The position numbers were made by a program, and so were the translations under genes. The notes under the pieces are model-generated. The model saw nothing but the letters and a program-made list of their open reading frames with translations, was not told the DNA's origin and ran no database searches. From an uncultured Collinsella sp. (GTDB lineage Bacteria; Actinomycetota; Coriobacteriia; Coriobacteriales; Coriobacteriaceae), in assembly GCA_958421035.1 (NCBI GenBank), contig CATZKS010000004.1, positions 1-33,610 on the forward strand: a stretch of 33,610 nt of DNA. Reading direction: 5' to 3'. This document shows, one piece after another, positions 14,235 to 21,904 of the stretch (position 1 is the stretch's first letter; every line of letters starts with the position of its first letter).

Positions 14235-15113
14235 TTAAAGATTCATGTTGCCGTGAATGTAGGGGGTGACCTCGGGGGAGATATGGTCGCAGCCCAGTTC
14301 GCGCAGCGCGGACTTGATAACGGCGGGCAGCGGGGTCTTGCCCTTGTCGTCGACGGCGGCACCGCCGAGGGTGGCAATCTTGGCGACATCTGCGGGTGCG
14401 GCCTCGATATGCATGCAGCCGCCGACCAGGCGCGCGCGTACCTGTGCCAGATCAAGATCGTGCAGGTAATCCTCGCAGGCGCGAATCAGGGAGACCTTCT
14501 CGCGCGTAAGCTCCTCGCCCGTGGGGACGCGCGTGGCAAGACATGCTCCCGCCGGCAGGTTCCAAACGGGATAACCCCATGCGCGCAGCAGCTCGCGCTC
14601 TTCGTCCTTGGTAAAGCCGACCTCCATAAGGGGTGAGCGTACGCCGAGCTCTTCTGCCGCACGCATGCCGGGGCGGTAGTCACCGCGATCGCTTGCATTG
14701 CTGCCATCGATGACGGTGGGAAAGCCGAGCGACTTGGCGTGGTTGACGATGGCGGTAAAGCCAGCGTGCTTGCAGTGGTAGCAGCGATTGGCATCGTTGC
14801 AGGCTACTTGGGGGAGCTGCAACTGATCGACCGAAAGATTGAGCACGGGGAGCTTAAAATGCGCCCCTTCATTGGCTTGTCCATCAACGGACTGCTCAAA
14901 CGAAGCCTGCTCGGGCGTGCCGATGAGCGGCGTGGTGAGATGGACGAGGAGGGTATTGGTAGGCATGATGCGGGCGCATACGGCGGCCAAAAAGCTGCTG
15001 TCAACGCCGCCGGAAAACCCGATAGCCACGCGCCCGTATGCCAAAAGCAGCTGTTCGAGCGCTGCGAGTTTGTCCTGAAGCTCCTCTGCAGGTGCGGTGG
15101 TGTCTGAAAGCAT
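14235..15113 (-). CDS. larE: LarE-like ATP-dependent sacrificial sulfur transferase
   Basis: A 292-residue PP-loop protein (SGGVDSS, residues 34-40) of the LarE family, which in lactate racemase maturation adenylates a nicotinate-derived carboxylate and inserts sulfur to build the nickel-pincer cofactor. Cys111-x-x-Cys114 (NRCYHCKHAGF) and Cys191 (GACLATR) are present. A three-cysteine pattern is, as I recall, typical of the [4Fe-4S]-dependent LarE type, whereas single-cysteine forms sacrifice their own sulfur. No larA, larB or larC lies in the window, so the cofactor partner is elsewhere or the protein serves another sulfur transfer. AAGGAA precedes the ATG at 15113, and a good promoter lies upstream at 15148-15175. 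Confidence 0.88.
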   Translation of the reverse strand: MLSDTTAPAEELQDKLAALEQLLLAYGRVAIGFSGGVDSSFLAAVCARIMPTNTLLVHLTTPLIGTPEQASFEQSVDGQANEGAHFKLPVLNLSVDQLQLPQVACNDANRCYHCKHAGFTAIVNHAKSLGFPTVIDGSNASDRGDYRPGMRAAEELGVRSPLMEVGFTKDEERELLRAWGYPVWNLPAGACLATRVPTGEELTREKVSLIRACEDYLHDLDLAQVRARLVGGCMHIEAAPADVAKIATLGGAAVDDKGKTPLPAVIKSALRELGCDHISPEVTPYIHGNMNL

Positions 15114-15147
15114 GAAACATTCCTTACCAATATGTACTCGGTCGAAA

Positions 15148-15175
15148 ACTATAATCCTACCGAGCTGCTTGTCAT
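15148..15175 (-). promoter_or_regulatory. Promoter of larE
   Basis: Reading the minus strand: ATGACA (15175-15170), 16-bp spacer, TATAGT (15153-15148); five of six bases match consensus in each box. The predicted start point is about 28 nt from the ATG. Confidence 0.55.
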
Positions 15176-15209
15176 AAGATTTCTACCTATGTAATGAAAG
15201 CGCAATATG

Positions 15210-15226
15210 GTATATACGTTATATAC
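15210..15226. promoter_or_regulatory. Palindrome between larE and the HAD gene
   Basis: GTATATA (15210-15216) and TATATAC (15220-15226) form a perfect 7-bp inverted repeat around CGT in the divergent intergenic region. It is a candidate operator; no regulator is encoded next to it. Confidence 0.4.
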
Positions 15227-15286
15227 AAGTTGTCAAATGCGGTAGAGTTGCGGCAATGCGACAGCGAGAGTCGATGGGGGACCGAT

Positions 15287-15937
15287 ATGATCAAGGCTGT
15301 TATTTTTGACATGGACGGAACGCTGGTCGATACCGAGCGTCTGGGCATCAAGGCATGGAAAGCGCCCGCTGCTGAGCTGGGGCTCGCGATTGATGATGCG
15401 CTGATTCATCAGTTTATCGGTCGCACGCTGCCCGATGTCATGGACATCCTTGAGGCGCATTACGGCAGCAAAGAAACCGCTGAGGCGATCCATCATCGCC
15501 ACAAGGAGATTCGCGACGAGATGGTCAAGACCGAACTGGAACTTAAGGCCGGTGCCGCCGAGTGCCTGGACGAGCTGCTGGCCGCGGGCTATCACGTGGG
15601 CCTTGCGACGTCATCGCGTTATGCCACGGCCGAGCACAACCTTAAGATGGTCGGTCTCTTTGACAGGTTTGAAACGGTAACGTGTGGCGAGGACGTCGTG
15701 CACGGAAAGCCCGACCCCGAGATGTATCTGCTCGCCTGCGAGCGCGCGGGCTTTGTCCCCGGGGAATGCGCCGTGGTCGAGGATTCGCGCAACGGCTGCG
15801 TCTCGGGCATCACGGCCGGCTGCCACGTCTTTGCCGTCCCCGATATCGTGCCGCTGCCGCAGGACGTGGCGGACGGCTGCGAGGCCGTACTCGATACGCT
15901 GTTCGATCTGACGGCGGCGGTCAAGGCCGTGCGCTAG
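15287..15937 (+). CDS. HAD-superfamily hydrolase, beta-phosphoglucomutase-like
   Basis: A 216-residue cytoplasmic HAD phosphatase or phosphomutase. Motif I FDMDGTLVDT (nucleophile Asp8, acid Asp10), motif II ATSSR, motif III lysine in GKPDPEMYLLA and motif IV VEDSRNGCVSG are all intact. A helical cap of the beta-phosphoglucomutase/GPH type lies between motifs I and II. Substrate is not determined; family members act on hexose phosphates, glycolate phosphate or similar. GGGGG precedes the ATG at 15287; an earlier ATG at 15194 has none and would run over the promoter region. It is monocistronic and convergent with the ATPase gene, sharing a terminator. Confidence 0.9.
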   Translation: MIKAVIFDMDGTLVDTERLGIKAWKAPAAELGLAIDDALIHQFIGRTLPDVMDILEAHYGSKETAEAIHHRHKEIRDEMVKTELELKAGAAECLDELLAAGYHVGLATSSRYATAEHNLKMVGLFDRFETVTCGEDVVHGKPDPEMYLLACERAGFVPGECAVVEDSRNGCVSGITAGCHVFAVPDIVPLPQDVADGCEAVLDTLFDLTAAVKAVR

Positions 15938-16094
15938 ACTCTGCACCTGAGCCATTTCAATAGCACTTTAAAGATGCGGCCAACCGCTTAGCTGGGTGTC
16001 CGCATCTATATCCAAGATCCCGATTGCGCCCGTGGGCGTTGTCTGCCGCTAGCGGTGACGACAGCGGCGCCCGCGCGGAAGCGCTGATACGGCC

Positions 16095-16142
16095 AGCCCC
16101 TCTTATCGGCCAAGACTGCAGTTTTGGCCGATAAGAGGGGCT
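16095..16142. terminator. Bidirectional terminator between HAD and ATPase genes
   Basis: GCCCCTCTTATCGGCCAA (16096-16113) and TTGGCCGATAAGAGGGGC (16124-16141) form a perfect 18-bp stem, closed outside by a further A-T pair. TTTGTGCTTT follows on the plus strand. The 160 bp before it (15938-16094) contain other inverted repeats (for example GATGCGG/CCGCATC) but no gene. Confidence 0.8.
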
Positions 16143-16207
16143 TTGTGCTTTAAATAATCGAGGCAGCCGCCTTGGCAAGAGGTTGGCGGGGCTTTGGACG
16201 TTACGAG

Positions 16208-17413
16208 TTACTCCAAGAGCCAGTCGATTACGTTGCGCTTGCGAACTCCTTCGTAGTTTGCGTCAGCAAATAGCGTGTCGAGCGTAAGAAGCGTCTTGGG
16301 ATAGTTGTCTCGGACTTTCTTAAAGGGGGCCAACTCGCGGTTGAGGGTGGTTTCGTCGAGCGTGGTGGCTGAAACCTGAAAATAGGCCGTATCGTCTGAG
16401 CCTAGGGCAACAAAATCGATTTCCCCATCATCGATATCGCCCACGTAGACGTCGTATCCGCGGCGTAGAAGCTCGAGATAGACGACATTTTCGAGAATAT
16501 GACCGATGTCGCTGCTCTGAGTTTTGACGAGGGCGCCTCTAAGTCCAAGGTCAACGGCGTAGTATTTTCCGTTTGTTGTTAGAAGCTGTCGACCGCGTAC
16601 GTTGTAGCGCGGCGCTGAATACAGTACGAGACTGTCTGTTAGCCCTTTGAGGTACTTGGCGACGGTCTTCTGATCGGTTTTGTTGCCGTTGGACGAGAGC
16701 GTGTCGGAGATTTTCTTAACCGAGGTTCGGCTTCCAATGTTATGGAGTAGGAACTTGGTGATATCGCGCAGGGTCGAGACGTCCGAGACCTTCAAGCGTT
16801 CGATAACGTCGCGTATGACTATGGTGTCGTAGAGACTCATAAGGTAATCACGCGCCTGGGGGCCCTGGATACCCGTTTCGGCGATAAAGGGAAAGGAGCC
16901 CCGGGTGATGTACTCGTCAAACAGCTGGGTAGGAGCCTTTCCGCCATTGGTTTTTGCCGAGCAAAACTCTTTAAAGGAGAGGGGCAGCATCTTGAGCTCT
17001 ACGTAGCGACCGGATAGTAAGGTTGCCAGCTCGCTCGAGAGCAGATAGGCGTTGGAACCGGTTATGTAGAGATCGACATTATCCCTGATAAATAGGCTGT
17101 CGACGGCTTTTTCGAAGTGCTCGACATGCTGTATCTCGTCCAGAAAAACATAGTTCATCTTATCGGGGACGAGTCTGGCGGAAACGTAGTCGTAGAGTGC
17201 TCTATACGACGTAAGAGACTCGAACTCCAGATCTTCAAAGTTGAGGGATATAACTTGGGCATCTGTGGTTCCATGGTCGCGCAAATGACCACGGTAAATC
17301 TCGAATAGCTTCGATTTGCCTGACCTACGCACGCCCGAAAGGACCTTGATAACATGCGAGTCTTTCCACGAAATGAGCCAGTCGAGGTACTGCTTGCGGT
17401 CAATCAAATCCAT
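16208..17413 (-). CDS. AAA_14-type ATPase with C-terminal DUF4143 domain
   Basis: A 401-residue protein with an N-terminal AAA+ ATPase domain: Walker A GVRRSGKS (27-34), Walker B VFLDE (89-93), sensor ITGSNAYLL. The C-terminal DUF4143 region contains the ENVVYLELLRRGYDVYVG and GEIDFVA elements, reminiscent of a PD-(D/E)XK fold (the D and E-x-D positions are seen in ILENV and GEIDF). These proteins are common in gut bacteria, often in strain-variable positions, and their function is unknown. GGGAGAGG fixes the ATG at 17413. Base composition is clearly less GC-rich than in the neighbouring genes, and the upstream region is AT-rich, consistent with recent transfer. A paired palindrome overlaps the promoter. 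Confidence 0.88.
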   Translation of the reverse strand: MDLIDRKQYLDWLISWKDSHVIKVLSGVRRSGKSKLFEIYRGHLRDHGTTDAQVISLNFEDLEFESLTSYRALYDYVSARLVPDKMNYVFLDEIQHVEHFEKAVDSLFIRDNVDLYITGSNAYLLSSELATLLSGRYVELKMLPLSFKEFCSAKTNGGKAPTQLFDEYITRGSFPFIAETGIQGPQARDYLMSLYDTIVIRDVIERLKVSDVSTLRDITKFLLHNIGSRTSVKKISDTLSSNGNKTDQKTVAKYLKGLTDSLVLYSAPRYNVRGRQLLTTNGKYYAVDLGLRGALVKTQSSDIGHILENVVYLELLRRGYDVYVGDIDDGEIDFVALGSDDTAYFQVSATTLDETTLNRELAPFKKVRDNYPKTLLTLDTLFADANYEGVRKRNVIDWLLE

Positions 17414-17473
17414 AAAGCCTCTCCCTGGGTCTGAAAACATTGGAACAAAATCAATATTTATATGAAATTACAA

Positions 17474-17534
17474 AAAATATGGAACCGAATCCATTTCATC
17501 AAAATTACTCATAAAAATATGGATTGAATTCCAT
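17474..17534 (-). promoter_or_regulatory. Promoter and paired palindromic operators of the ATPase gene
   Basis: On the minus strand: TTGATG (17502-17497), 17-bp spacer, TATTTT (17479-17474). ATGGAACCGAATCCAT (17479-17494) fills the spacer. A second palindrome of the same type, ATGGATTGAATTCCAT (17519-17534), lies exactly 40 bp upstream, four helical turns. Such spacing suits cooperative binding by one regulator. Confidence 0.5.
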
Positions 17535-17576
17535 AAATATCCGTAGCTGCAGCCTTGGCTAATGGGCGTGGGGCCA

Positions 17577-17621
17577 GTAAAAAGCGCCGCAGCGGGGCTG
17601 TTTCCGCTGTGGCGCTTTTTT
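17577..17621 (-). terminator. Terminator of the second LacI-type gene (bidirectional shape)
   Basis: AGCGCCGCAGCGG (17583-17595) pairs with CCGCTGTGGCGCT (17604-17616), one mismatch. T-runs flank both sides: TTTTTT on the plus strand, and TTTTTAC on the minus strand. Confidence 0.85.
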
Positions 17622-17622
17622 G

Positions 17623-18735
17623 CTACAGGTAGGCACCGAGGTTGATGGCGGTGGCTTCGGCGTGGCTGCTTGCCTGGGTGCTGGCGCGCTCGAGGAGGAA
17701 CGGCCGCACGAGTTCTTGGCGGTTGATGTCCTCGGTGGCCGTGACCGCGGTGACGGGGCGCGCTGCAGAGCCGATGTGGATATGTTTGGTCTTTATCGGG
17801 ACCTTGTTCTCGATTTGCTCCATCAGCAGTTGGACACCCTTGCGGCCAATTTCGTAGCCCGGGGGTGCCACCGTGGTGAGGGGGACCGACCCACTCCATG
17901 CAAGCGGGTTGCCGTCGCATCCGGCCACGCGAATCTGCTCGGGGACGGAGATGCCTTTGTCGACCAATGCCGAGATAACACCCGAGGCCAACACGTCGGT
18001 CAGGCCGACGACAAAATCGGGACGTTCGTCGGCAGGGCGCCCGGCAATCTGAGCGCCAATGCTGTAGCCGTCGGCAGCGGTATTCCATTCGCCGGCGTCG
18101 ATGACTTCGATTTTGATATCGGGGTGCAGGGCGAGGGCCTTATGAATGCCAAGGACGCGCAGGGTGAGTTGCATAAATGCTGCTCGGCCGACGACGACAA
18201 TATGGTGCGCGCCGCGGGCGATGGCAAGTTCGGCAATGATGCGACCCTGGGCCTCATTGTCGGCCGCTACGTAGTAGCCGGGCTCGGAGCAATGGATGTC
18301 CAGATGGACGATCGGCACGGGCATCTTGGTCATGGCGGGGTGCCAGTCGGGGGATGCCATGGGCTGAACCATGACGCCGGACATCTGGGTGCCCATAAAG
18401 TAGCGCAGGTAATGGTCCTCGAGAATATCGTCGTTATCGGCGTTGGCGATGAGCAAGTCGTAGCCGTGCTTGCGGGCCTCGTTGTGGGCGCCGCTGGCGA
18501 TTTGGAGCGAAAAGCCGTGATCGAGACGGGGGAGCACCAGGCCAAAGGACTTGGTGGCGCCGCCCGCGAGCTGACGGGCGCTTTGGTTGGGCAGGTAGCC
18601 AAGGCGACTGATGGTCTCGTTGATGAGCTTGAGGGTCTCGGGGCGCAACTTTTCGGGATGGTTGAGCGCGTTGGAAACCGTGCCCAGCGAAACCCCGGCC
18701 TCGCGCGCGACGTCGCTGATTTTTACCTTTGCCAT
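17623..18735 (-). CDS. LacI-family transcriptional regulator
   Basis: A 370-residue repressor-type protein with an N-terminal helix-turn-helix (KISDVAREAGVSLGTVSNAL), a hinge (LGYLPNQSARQLAGG) and a sugar-binding-protein-like sensor domain. The start ATG at 18735 follows AAGGGG; the in-frame ATG at 18780 lacks a ribosome site. The C-terminal 30 residues extend past the usual family end. No transporter or sugar enzyme is adjacent: it sits between the ATPase gene and glmS, so its target operon is not known. It differs from the first LacI-type regulator at 6030-7040 across the sensor domain. Confidence 0.9.
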   Translation of the reverse strand: MAKVKISDVAREAGVSLGTVSNALNHPEKLRPETLKLINETISRLGYLPNQSARQLAGGATKSFGLVLPRLDHGFSLQIASGAHNEARKHGYDLLIANADNDDILEDHYLRYFMGTQMSGVMVQPMASPDWHPAMTKMPVPIVHLDIHCSEPGYYVAADNEAQGRIIAELAIARGAHHIVVVGRAAFMQLTLRVLGIHKALALHPDIKIEVIDAGEWNTAADGYSIGAQIAGRPADERPDFVVGLTDVLASGVISALVDKGISVPEQIRVAGCDGNPLAWSGSVPLTTVAPPGYEIGRKGVQLLMEQIENKVPIKTKHIHIGSAARPVTAVTATEDINRQELVRPFLLERASTQASSHAEATAINLGAYL

Positions 18736-18783
18736 AGCGGCCCCTTTGATGCGTTTCAAGTACAAGCCAGATTGTAGCATCCC

Positions 18784-18834
18784 AAACCTACCAAAGAGGG
18801 ATAGGTTTATTTTGGCAGGTTTTATCTGGGGAAA
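18784..18834 (-). repeat. Dispersed hairpin repeat, AACCTGCC subtype, copy 3 (reverse, diverged)
   Basis: On the minus strand it follows copy 1 through TTTCCCCAGATAAAACC and AACCTGCCAAAATAAACC, but carries changes in the second arm (CCTACC in plus reading 18787-18792), so its stem has a mismatch. It looks older than the other three copies. Confidence 0.85.
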
Positions 18835-18848
18835 CGCTGTTGCCAGCT

Positions 18849-18889
18849 CAAACCACCACGAAGGGGACAGGTGCTTTTGTGGTGGTTTG
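18849..18889 (+). repeat. Hairpin repeat with AACCACCAC stem (GGGACA-core family)
   Basis: CAAACCACCAC (18849-18859) and GTGGTGGTTTG (18879-18889) are perfectly complementary. The interior reads GAAGGGGACAGGTGCTTTT, matching the core of the AACCTGCC repeats although the stem is unrelated. Confidence 0.8.
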
Positions 18890-19048
18890 GACCGGCTGGA
18901 CGTGTGTGCATCGGGTGGTATCTAAGTTGAGATACCACTTCTGGTATATCAGCTTGCGTTTGCGTGAGTACAATACTCGAACGTTATACGTCTCAGCGCC
19001 CCCTGTGCGTGGACGTCTTGCAGTCACGCGAACGAAGGGATTTATCCT

Positions 19049-20896
19049 ATGTGCGGAATCGTCGGCTACACCGGCTCTGATATTGCAAAGAACATCCTGG
19101 TCACGGGCCTCAAGCGTATGGAGTATCGCGGCTATGACTCCTCGGGCGTCGCGCTCGAGGTGGGCGAGGGCGCCGCGGCGCACCTCGACGTCATCCGCCG
19201 CGTGGGCAAGGTCGCGGGCCTGGAGAGCGAGCTTTCCAACATCGACAGCGACGCTACCTGCGGTATCGGCCACACCCGTTGGGCCACCCACGGCAAGCCC
19301 TCCGTCGTTAACGCTCACCCCCACACCAGCTGCGACGGTCGTATCGCCATCGTCCACAACGGCATCATCGAGAACTTCGCCGAGCTGCGCGAAGAGCTGG
19401 AGGGTCGCGGCCACCACTTTAAGAGCGAGACCGATACCGAGGTCTTCGCGCATCTGATCGAAGAGGCTTATGCCGAGACGCACGACCTGATGGCCTCCGT
19501 GCGCGAGGCGTGCACCCACGTGGTCGGTGCCTATGGTCTGGCCGCCGTGTGCGCTGACGAGCCCGGCGTGATCGCCGTGGCCCGCAAGGATTCCCCGATC
19601 GTGGTCGGTGTGGGCGAAACCGGCTCCTATGTTGCTTCCGATGTCATCGCGCTCATCGACGCCACCCGCGATGTCGTGGTGCTCGAGGACGGTCAGTTTG
19701 CCAAGCTCACGCCCGCAGGCGTCGAGTACACCGACGAGGCCGGCAATGTTATCGAGCCCAAGGTCACCCACATCGACTGGGACCTGGACATGGCAGAAAA
19801 GGGCGGTTATCCCGACTTTATGCTCAAGGAAATCCACGAGCAGCCGCGCGTCGTGCGCGACACGCTGGTTGGTCGTATGACGCCGGCCGGCGAGCTCGAC
19901 ATTGACGAGCTGGGCCTTTCGCTCGAGGAACTCAACGATATCGACCGCGTCTACGTGATCGCTTGCGGCACCAGCTATCACGCTGGCCTCATTGCCAAGA
20001 ATCTCATTGAGGGCTGGGCTCGCATCCCCACCGAGGTGGAGGCGGCCAGCGAGTTCCGCTATCGCAACCCCATCATCACGCCGACGACGCTCGTCGTGGC
20101 CGTGTCCCAGTCGGGCGAGACGGCCGACACTCTCGCCGCCATCCGCGATGCGCGCATCAAGGGTGCCAAGGTCTTCGGCATCACCAACGTGGTGGGCAGC
20201 CCCGTGGCGCGTGAGAGCGACGGCGTCATCTACACCAAGGCCAACAAGGAGATCGCGGTCGCCTCGACCAAGAGCTTCATCGGCCAGGTTGTGAGCCTGA
20301 CGCTGCTGGCCCTGCTGCTGGCGCAGGTCAAGTACCGCTTGACCACCAAGCAGGCGCGCATGCTGTTCCGCGAGCTTTCCGATACGGCCGAGCAGATCCA
20401 GTGGATTTTGGATACCCAAACCGAGGCCGTTCATGAGGCCGCCCTGCTGTGCAAGGACGCGCAGTCCGCACTGTTTGTGGGTCGCGGCATGGGTGCCGCT
20501 ATTTCCTACGAGGGCGCGCTCAAGCTCAAAGAGGTCAGCTACCTGCACGCCGAGGCATATGCCGCCGGTGAGATGAAGCACGGCCCCATTGCCCTGATCG
20601 ACCTGGGCTTCCCTGTCATCGCTGTGGCCACCAAGAGTGCCACCTACGACAAGACCGTGTCGAACCTTATGGAGTGCAAGGCGCGCGGTGCCAAGGTCAT
20701 CGTCGTTGCCACCGAGGGCGACGAGGAGATCAACAAGATTGCCGACTGCATCATCCGCGTGCCGGCAGTCCGCGACGTGTTCAGCCCCATCACGGCGAGT
20801 GTCCCGCTGCAGCTGCTCGCCCGCGAGGTCGCCATCCTGCGCGGCTGCGACGTCGACCAGCCCCGCAACCTGGCGAAAAGCGTCACGGTCGAGTAG
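19049..20896 (+). CDS. glmS: Glutamine-fructose-6-phosphate aminotransferase (isomerising)
   Basis: A 615-residue enzyme that makes glucosamine 6-phosphate from fructose 6-phosphate and glutamine, the first step to UDP-GlcNAc for peptidoglycan. The class II glutaminase domain begins with catalytic Cys2 (MCGIVGYTG) and covers about residues 1-230; two SIS sugar-isomerase domains follow (CGTSYHAG, SQSGETADT) and the C terminus ends LAKSVTVE, as in full-length GlmS. Length is normal and all domains are intact. GAAGGGA lies upstream of the ATG. The gene stands alone and ends in a strong terminator. Confidence 0.97.
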   Translation: MCGIVGYTGSDIAKNILVTGLKRMEYRGYDSSGVALEVGEGAAAHLDVIRRVGKVAGLESELSNIDSDATCGIGHTRWATHGKPSVVNAHPHTSCDGRIAIVHNGIIENFAELREELEGRGHHFKSETDTEVFAHLIEEAYAETHDLMASVREACTHVVGAYGLAAVCADEPGVIAVARKDSPIVVGVGETGSYVASDVIALIDATRDVVVLEDGQFAKLTPAGVEYTDEAGNVIEPKVTHIDWDLDMAEKGGYPDFMLKEIHEQPRVVRDTLVGRMTPAGELDIDELGLSLEELNDIDRVYVIACGTSYHAGLIAKNLIEGWARIPTEVEAASEFRYRNPIITPTTLVVAVSQSGETADTLAAIRDARIKGAKVFGITNVVGSPVARESDGVIYTKANKEIAVASTKSFIGQVVSLTLLALLLAQVKYRLTTKQARMLFRELSDTAEQIQWILDTQTEAVHEAALLCKDAQSALFVGRGMGAAISYEGALKLKEVSYLHAEAYAAGEMKHGPIALIDLGFPVIAVATKSATYDKTVSNLMECKARGAKVIVVATEGDEEINKIADCIIRVPAVRDVFSPITASVPLQLLAREVAILRGCDVDQPRNLAKSVTVE

Positions 20897-20899
20897 TTG

Positions 20900-20913
20900 G
20901 TTCCGCCGTTCTA
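20900..20913 (+). repeat. Partial GTTCCGCCGTT element after glmS
   Basis: GTTCCGCCGTTCTA begins 4 bp after the glmS stop. It matches the first 14 bases of the nitroreductase 3' hairpin (minus reading from 25153), but the complementary arm is missing. Confidence 0.6.
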
Positions 20914-20921
20914 GCGACTAA

Positions 20922-20957
20922 GGCCCGGCTCCGCATCAAGACGGAGCCGGGCCTTGT
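20922..20957 (+). terminator. Terminator of glmS
   Basis: GGCCCGGCTCCG (20922-20933) and CGGAGCCGGGCC (20942-20953) form a perfect 12-bp stem, followed by TTGTT. Confidence 0.85.
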
Positions 20958-20964
20958 TGCATTT

Positions 20965-21012
20965 GCCCAGATAAAACCTGCCAAAATAAACCTGTCCCTT
21001 TTTGGCAGGTTA
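20965..21012 (+). repeat. Dispersed hairpin repeat, AACCTGCC subtype, copy 4
   Basis: Same unit as copy 1 with arms at 20975-20986 and 21000-21011. Its last three bases (TTA, 21010-21012) are the stop codon of the minus-strand GntR gene, so the repeat defines that protein's C-terminal end. Confidence 0.9.
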
Positions 21013-21741
21013 GCGGAGCTTGCTGGTCTCGAAGTACTCGGGGAACTGGTCCAGAACCTCGGTCTGGTTGCGGAACATCATGTGCAGGTGCTTGCTGACC
21101 AAAAAGCTCGCTTCGATGGGGTCGCGACCGGCGATAGCGCGGCGAATCTGCTTGTGCTCGTTCACGATGTCCTGATTGTCGAGAACCTGCGTGGCGGCGC
21201 GCAGCCAGCGGAAGCGCTCCAGGTCGGCATTGGTCTCTTCGAGCCACGACCACACGGTGCTGCGACATGCGATGCTAAAAATCATGTGATGCATGAGGTT
21301 GTCGCTCAAAAAGAAGCCGATGCGATCCTCTTCGGCCATGGCCTTTTCCTGCAGCGCGATGGCGCGGTCGAGCTGCTCGATGCCGGCCGACGTGGCGCGC
21401 GCACAGCACTCCACAATCACCTGCTTTTCCAGATGCTCGCGGATGTAACAGGCACTCTCGGCAAGGGTGAGGTTGATGGGTGAGACGTAGGTGCCGCTCT
21501 GGGGCACGGTGCGCACCAGGCCTTCCTGCGCCAAGCGAACCAAAGCCTCGCGCACGGGCGTGCGACCCATATCTAGGTCGTCGCAAAGCTGCTTGACGCC
21601 CAGCTTTTCGCCCGGCTTGTAGTCCAGGTAGACGATTTTGCGTCGAATGGTGTGGTAGGACTGGTCCTGTAGGCTCGTTTCCTGCTCGCCGACGTGCATC
21701 GATTCTTCCATAGCGCCTCGCAACTGTTCTATCAAACTCAT
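21010..21741 (-). CDS. GntR-family regulator with FCD ligand-binding domain
   Basis: A 243-residue regulator. An N-terminal winged helix (KPGEKLGVKQLCDDLDMGRTPVREAL region, GRTPVREAL being the recognition part) is followed by an all-helical FCD domain with metal/ligand histidines in DNLMHHMIF and NEHKQIRRAI. The start is uncertain: ATG at 21741 has no visible ribosome site, whereas an in-frame ATG at 21711 has GCGAGG ahead and would give 233 residues. The stop lies within a dispersed repeat. It is divergent from the YeiH-type transporter gene, which is its most likely target, although family members often respond to organic acids or sugars. Confidence 0.88.
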   Translation of the reverse strand: MSLIEQLRGAMEESMHVGEQETSLQDQSYHTIRRKIVYLDYKPGEKLGVKQLCDDLDMGRTPVREALVRLAQEGLVRTVPQSGTYVSPINLTLAESACYIREHLEKQVIVECCARATSAGIEQLDRAIALQEKAMAEEDRIGFFLSDNLMHHMIFSIACRSTVWSWLEETNADLERFRWLRAATQVLDNQDIVNEHKQIRRAIAGRDPIEASFLVSKHLHMMFRNQTEVLDQFPEYFETSKLR

Positions 21742-21904
21742 ATGTCAGTTGTTAATTATGCCGCGAATCAGCTCTCCGCGGTGGGTAATTCGGCTGTTGC
21801 CTGAGAACTATTGCGGCATCTTAGTCTGTGTTTGCGCAAGGCTGCGCTCAATGTTGCCGTATCATAAGCCGTCGCAAACGTGAAATAGAAAGAAGGAATC
21901 CCAT

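Larger units (their letters stand above)
18736..19048. other. Intergenic region upstream of glmS with two hairpin repeats
   Basis: This 313-bp gene-free stretch holds repeat copy 3 (18784-18834, reverse) and the AACCACCAC hairpin (18849-18889), then a hairpin GATACCA/TGGTATATC near 18930-18950 and a possible -10 box TACAAT (18969-18974). I find no glmS ribozyme: only about 60 nt separate the one AGCGCC sequence from the start codon, and the catalytic core is absent. Confidence 0.6.

Noticed and set aside
14121..14636. 171-codon plus-strand open frame over the larE 3' end
   Set aside because: Antisense of the conserved LarE C-terminal region; the upstream part covers the 3' hairpin.
15938..16094. 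Possible small RNA from several inverted repeats after the HAD gene
   Set aside because: The pairings are short and mutually exclusive, no promoter is visible, and high GC alone could explain them.
17620..18777. 385-codon plus-strand open frame opposite the second LacI gene
   Set aside because: Antisense of a complete LacI-family gene; the translation has no recognisable domain.
18990..19048. glmS ribozyme ahead of glmS
   Set aside because: Only an AGCGCC hexamer is present, with about 60 nt to the start codon; the conserved catalytic core cannot fit.
18848..20581. 577-codon minus-strand open frame opposite glmS
   Set aside because: Antisense of a complete glmS; no ribosome site or domain.
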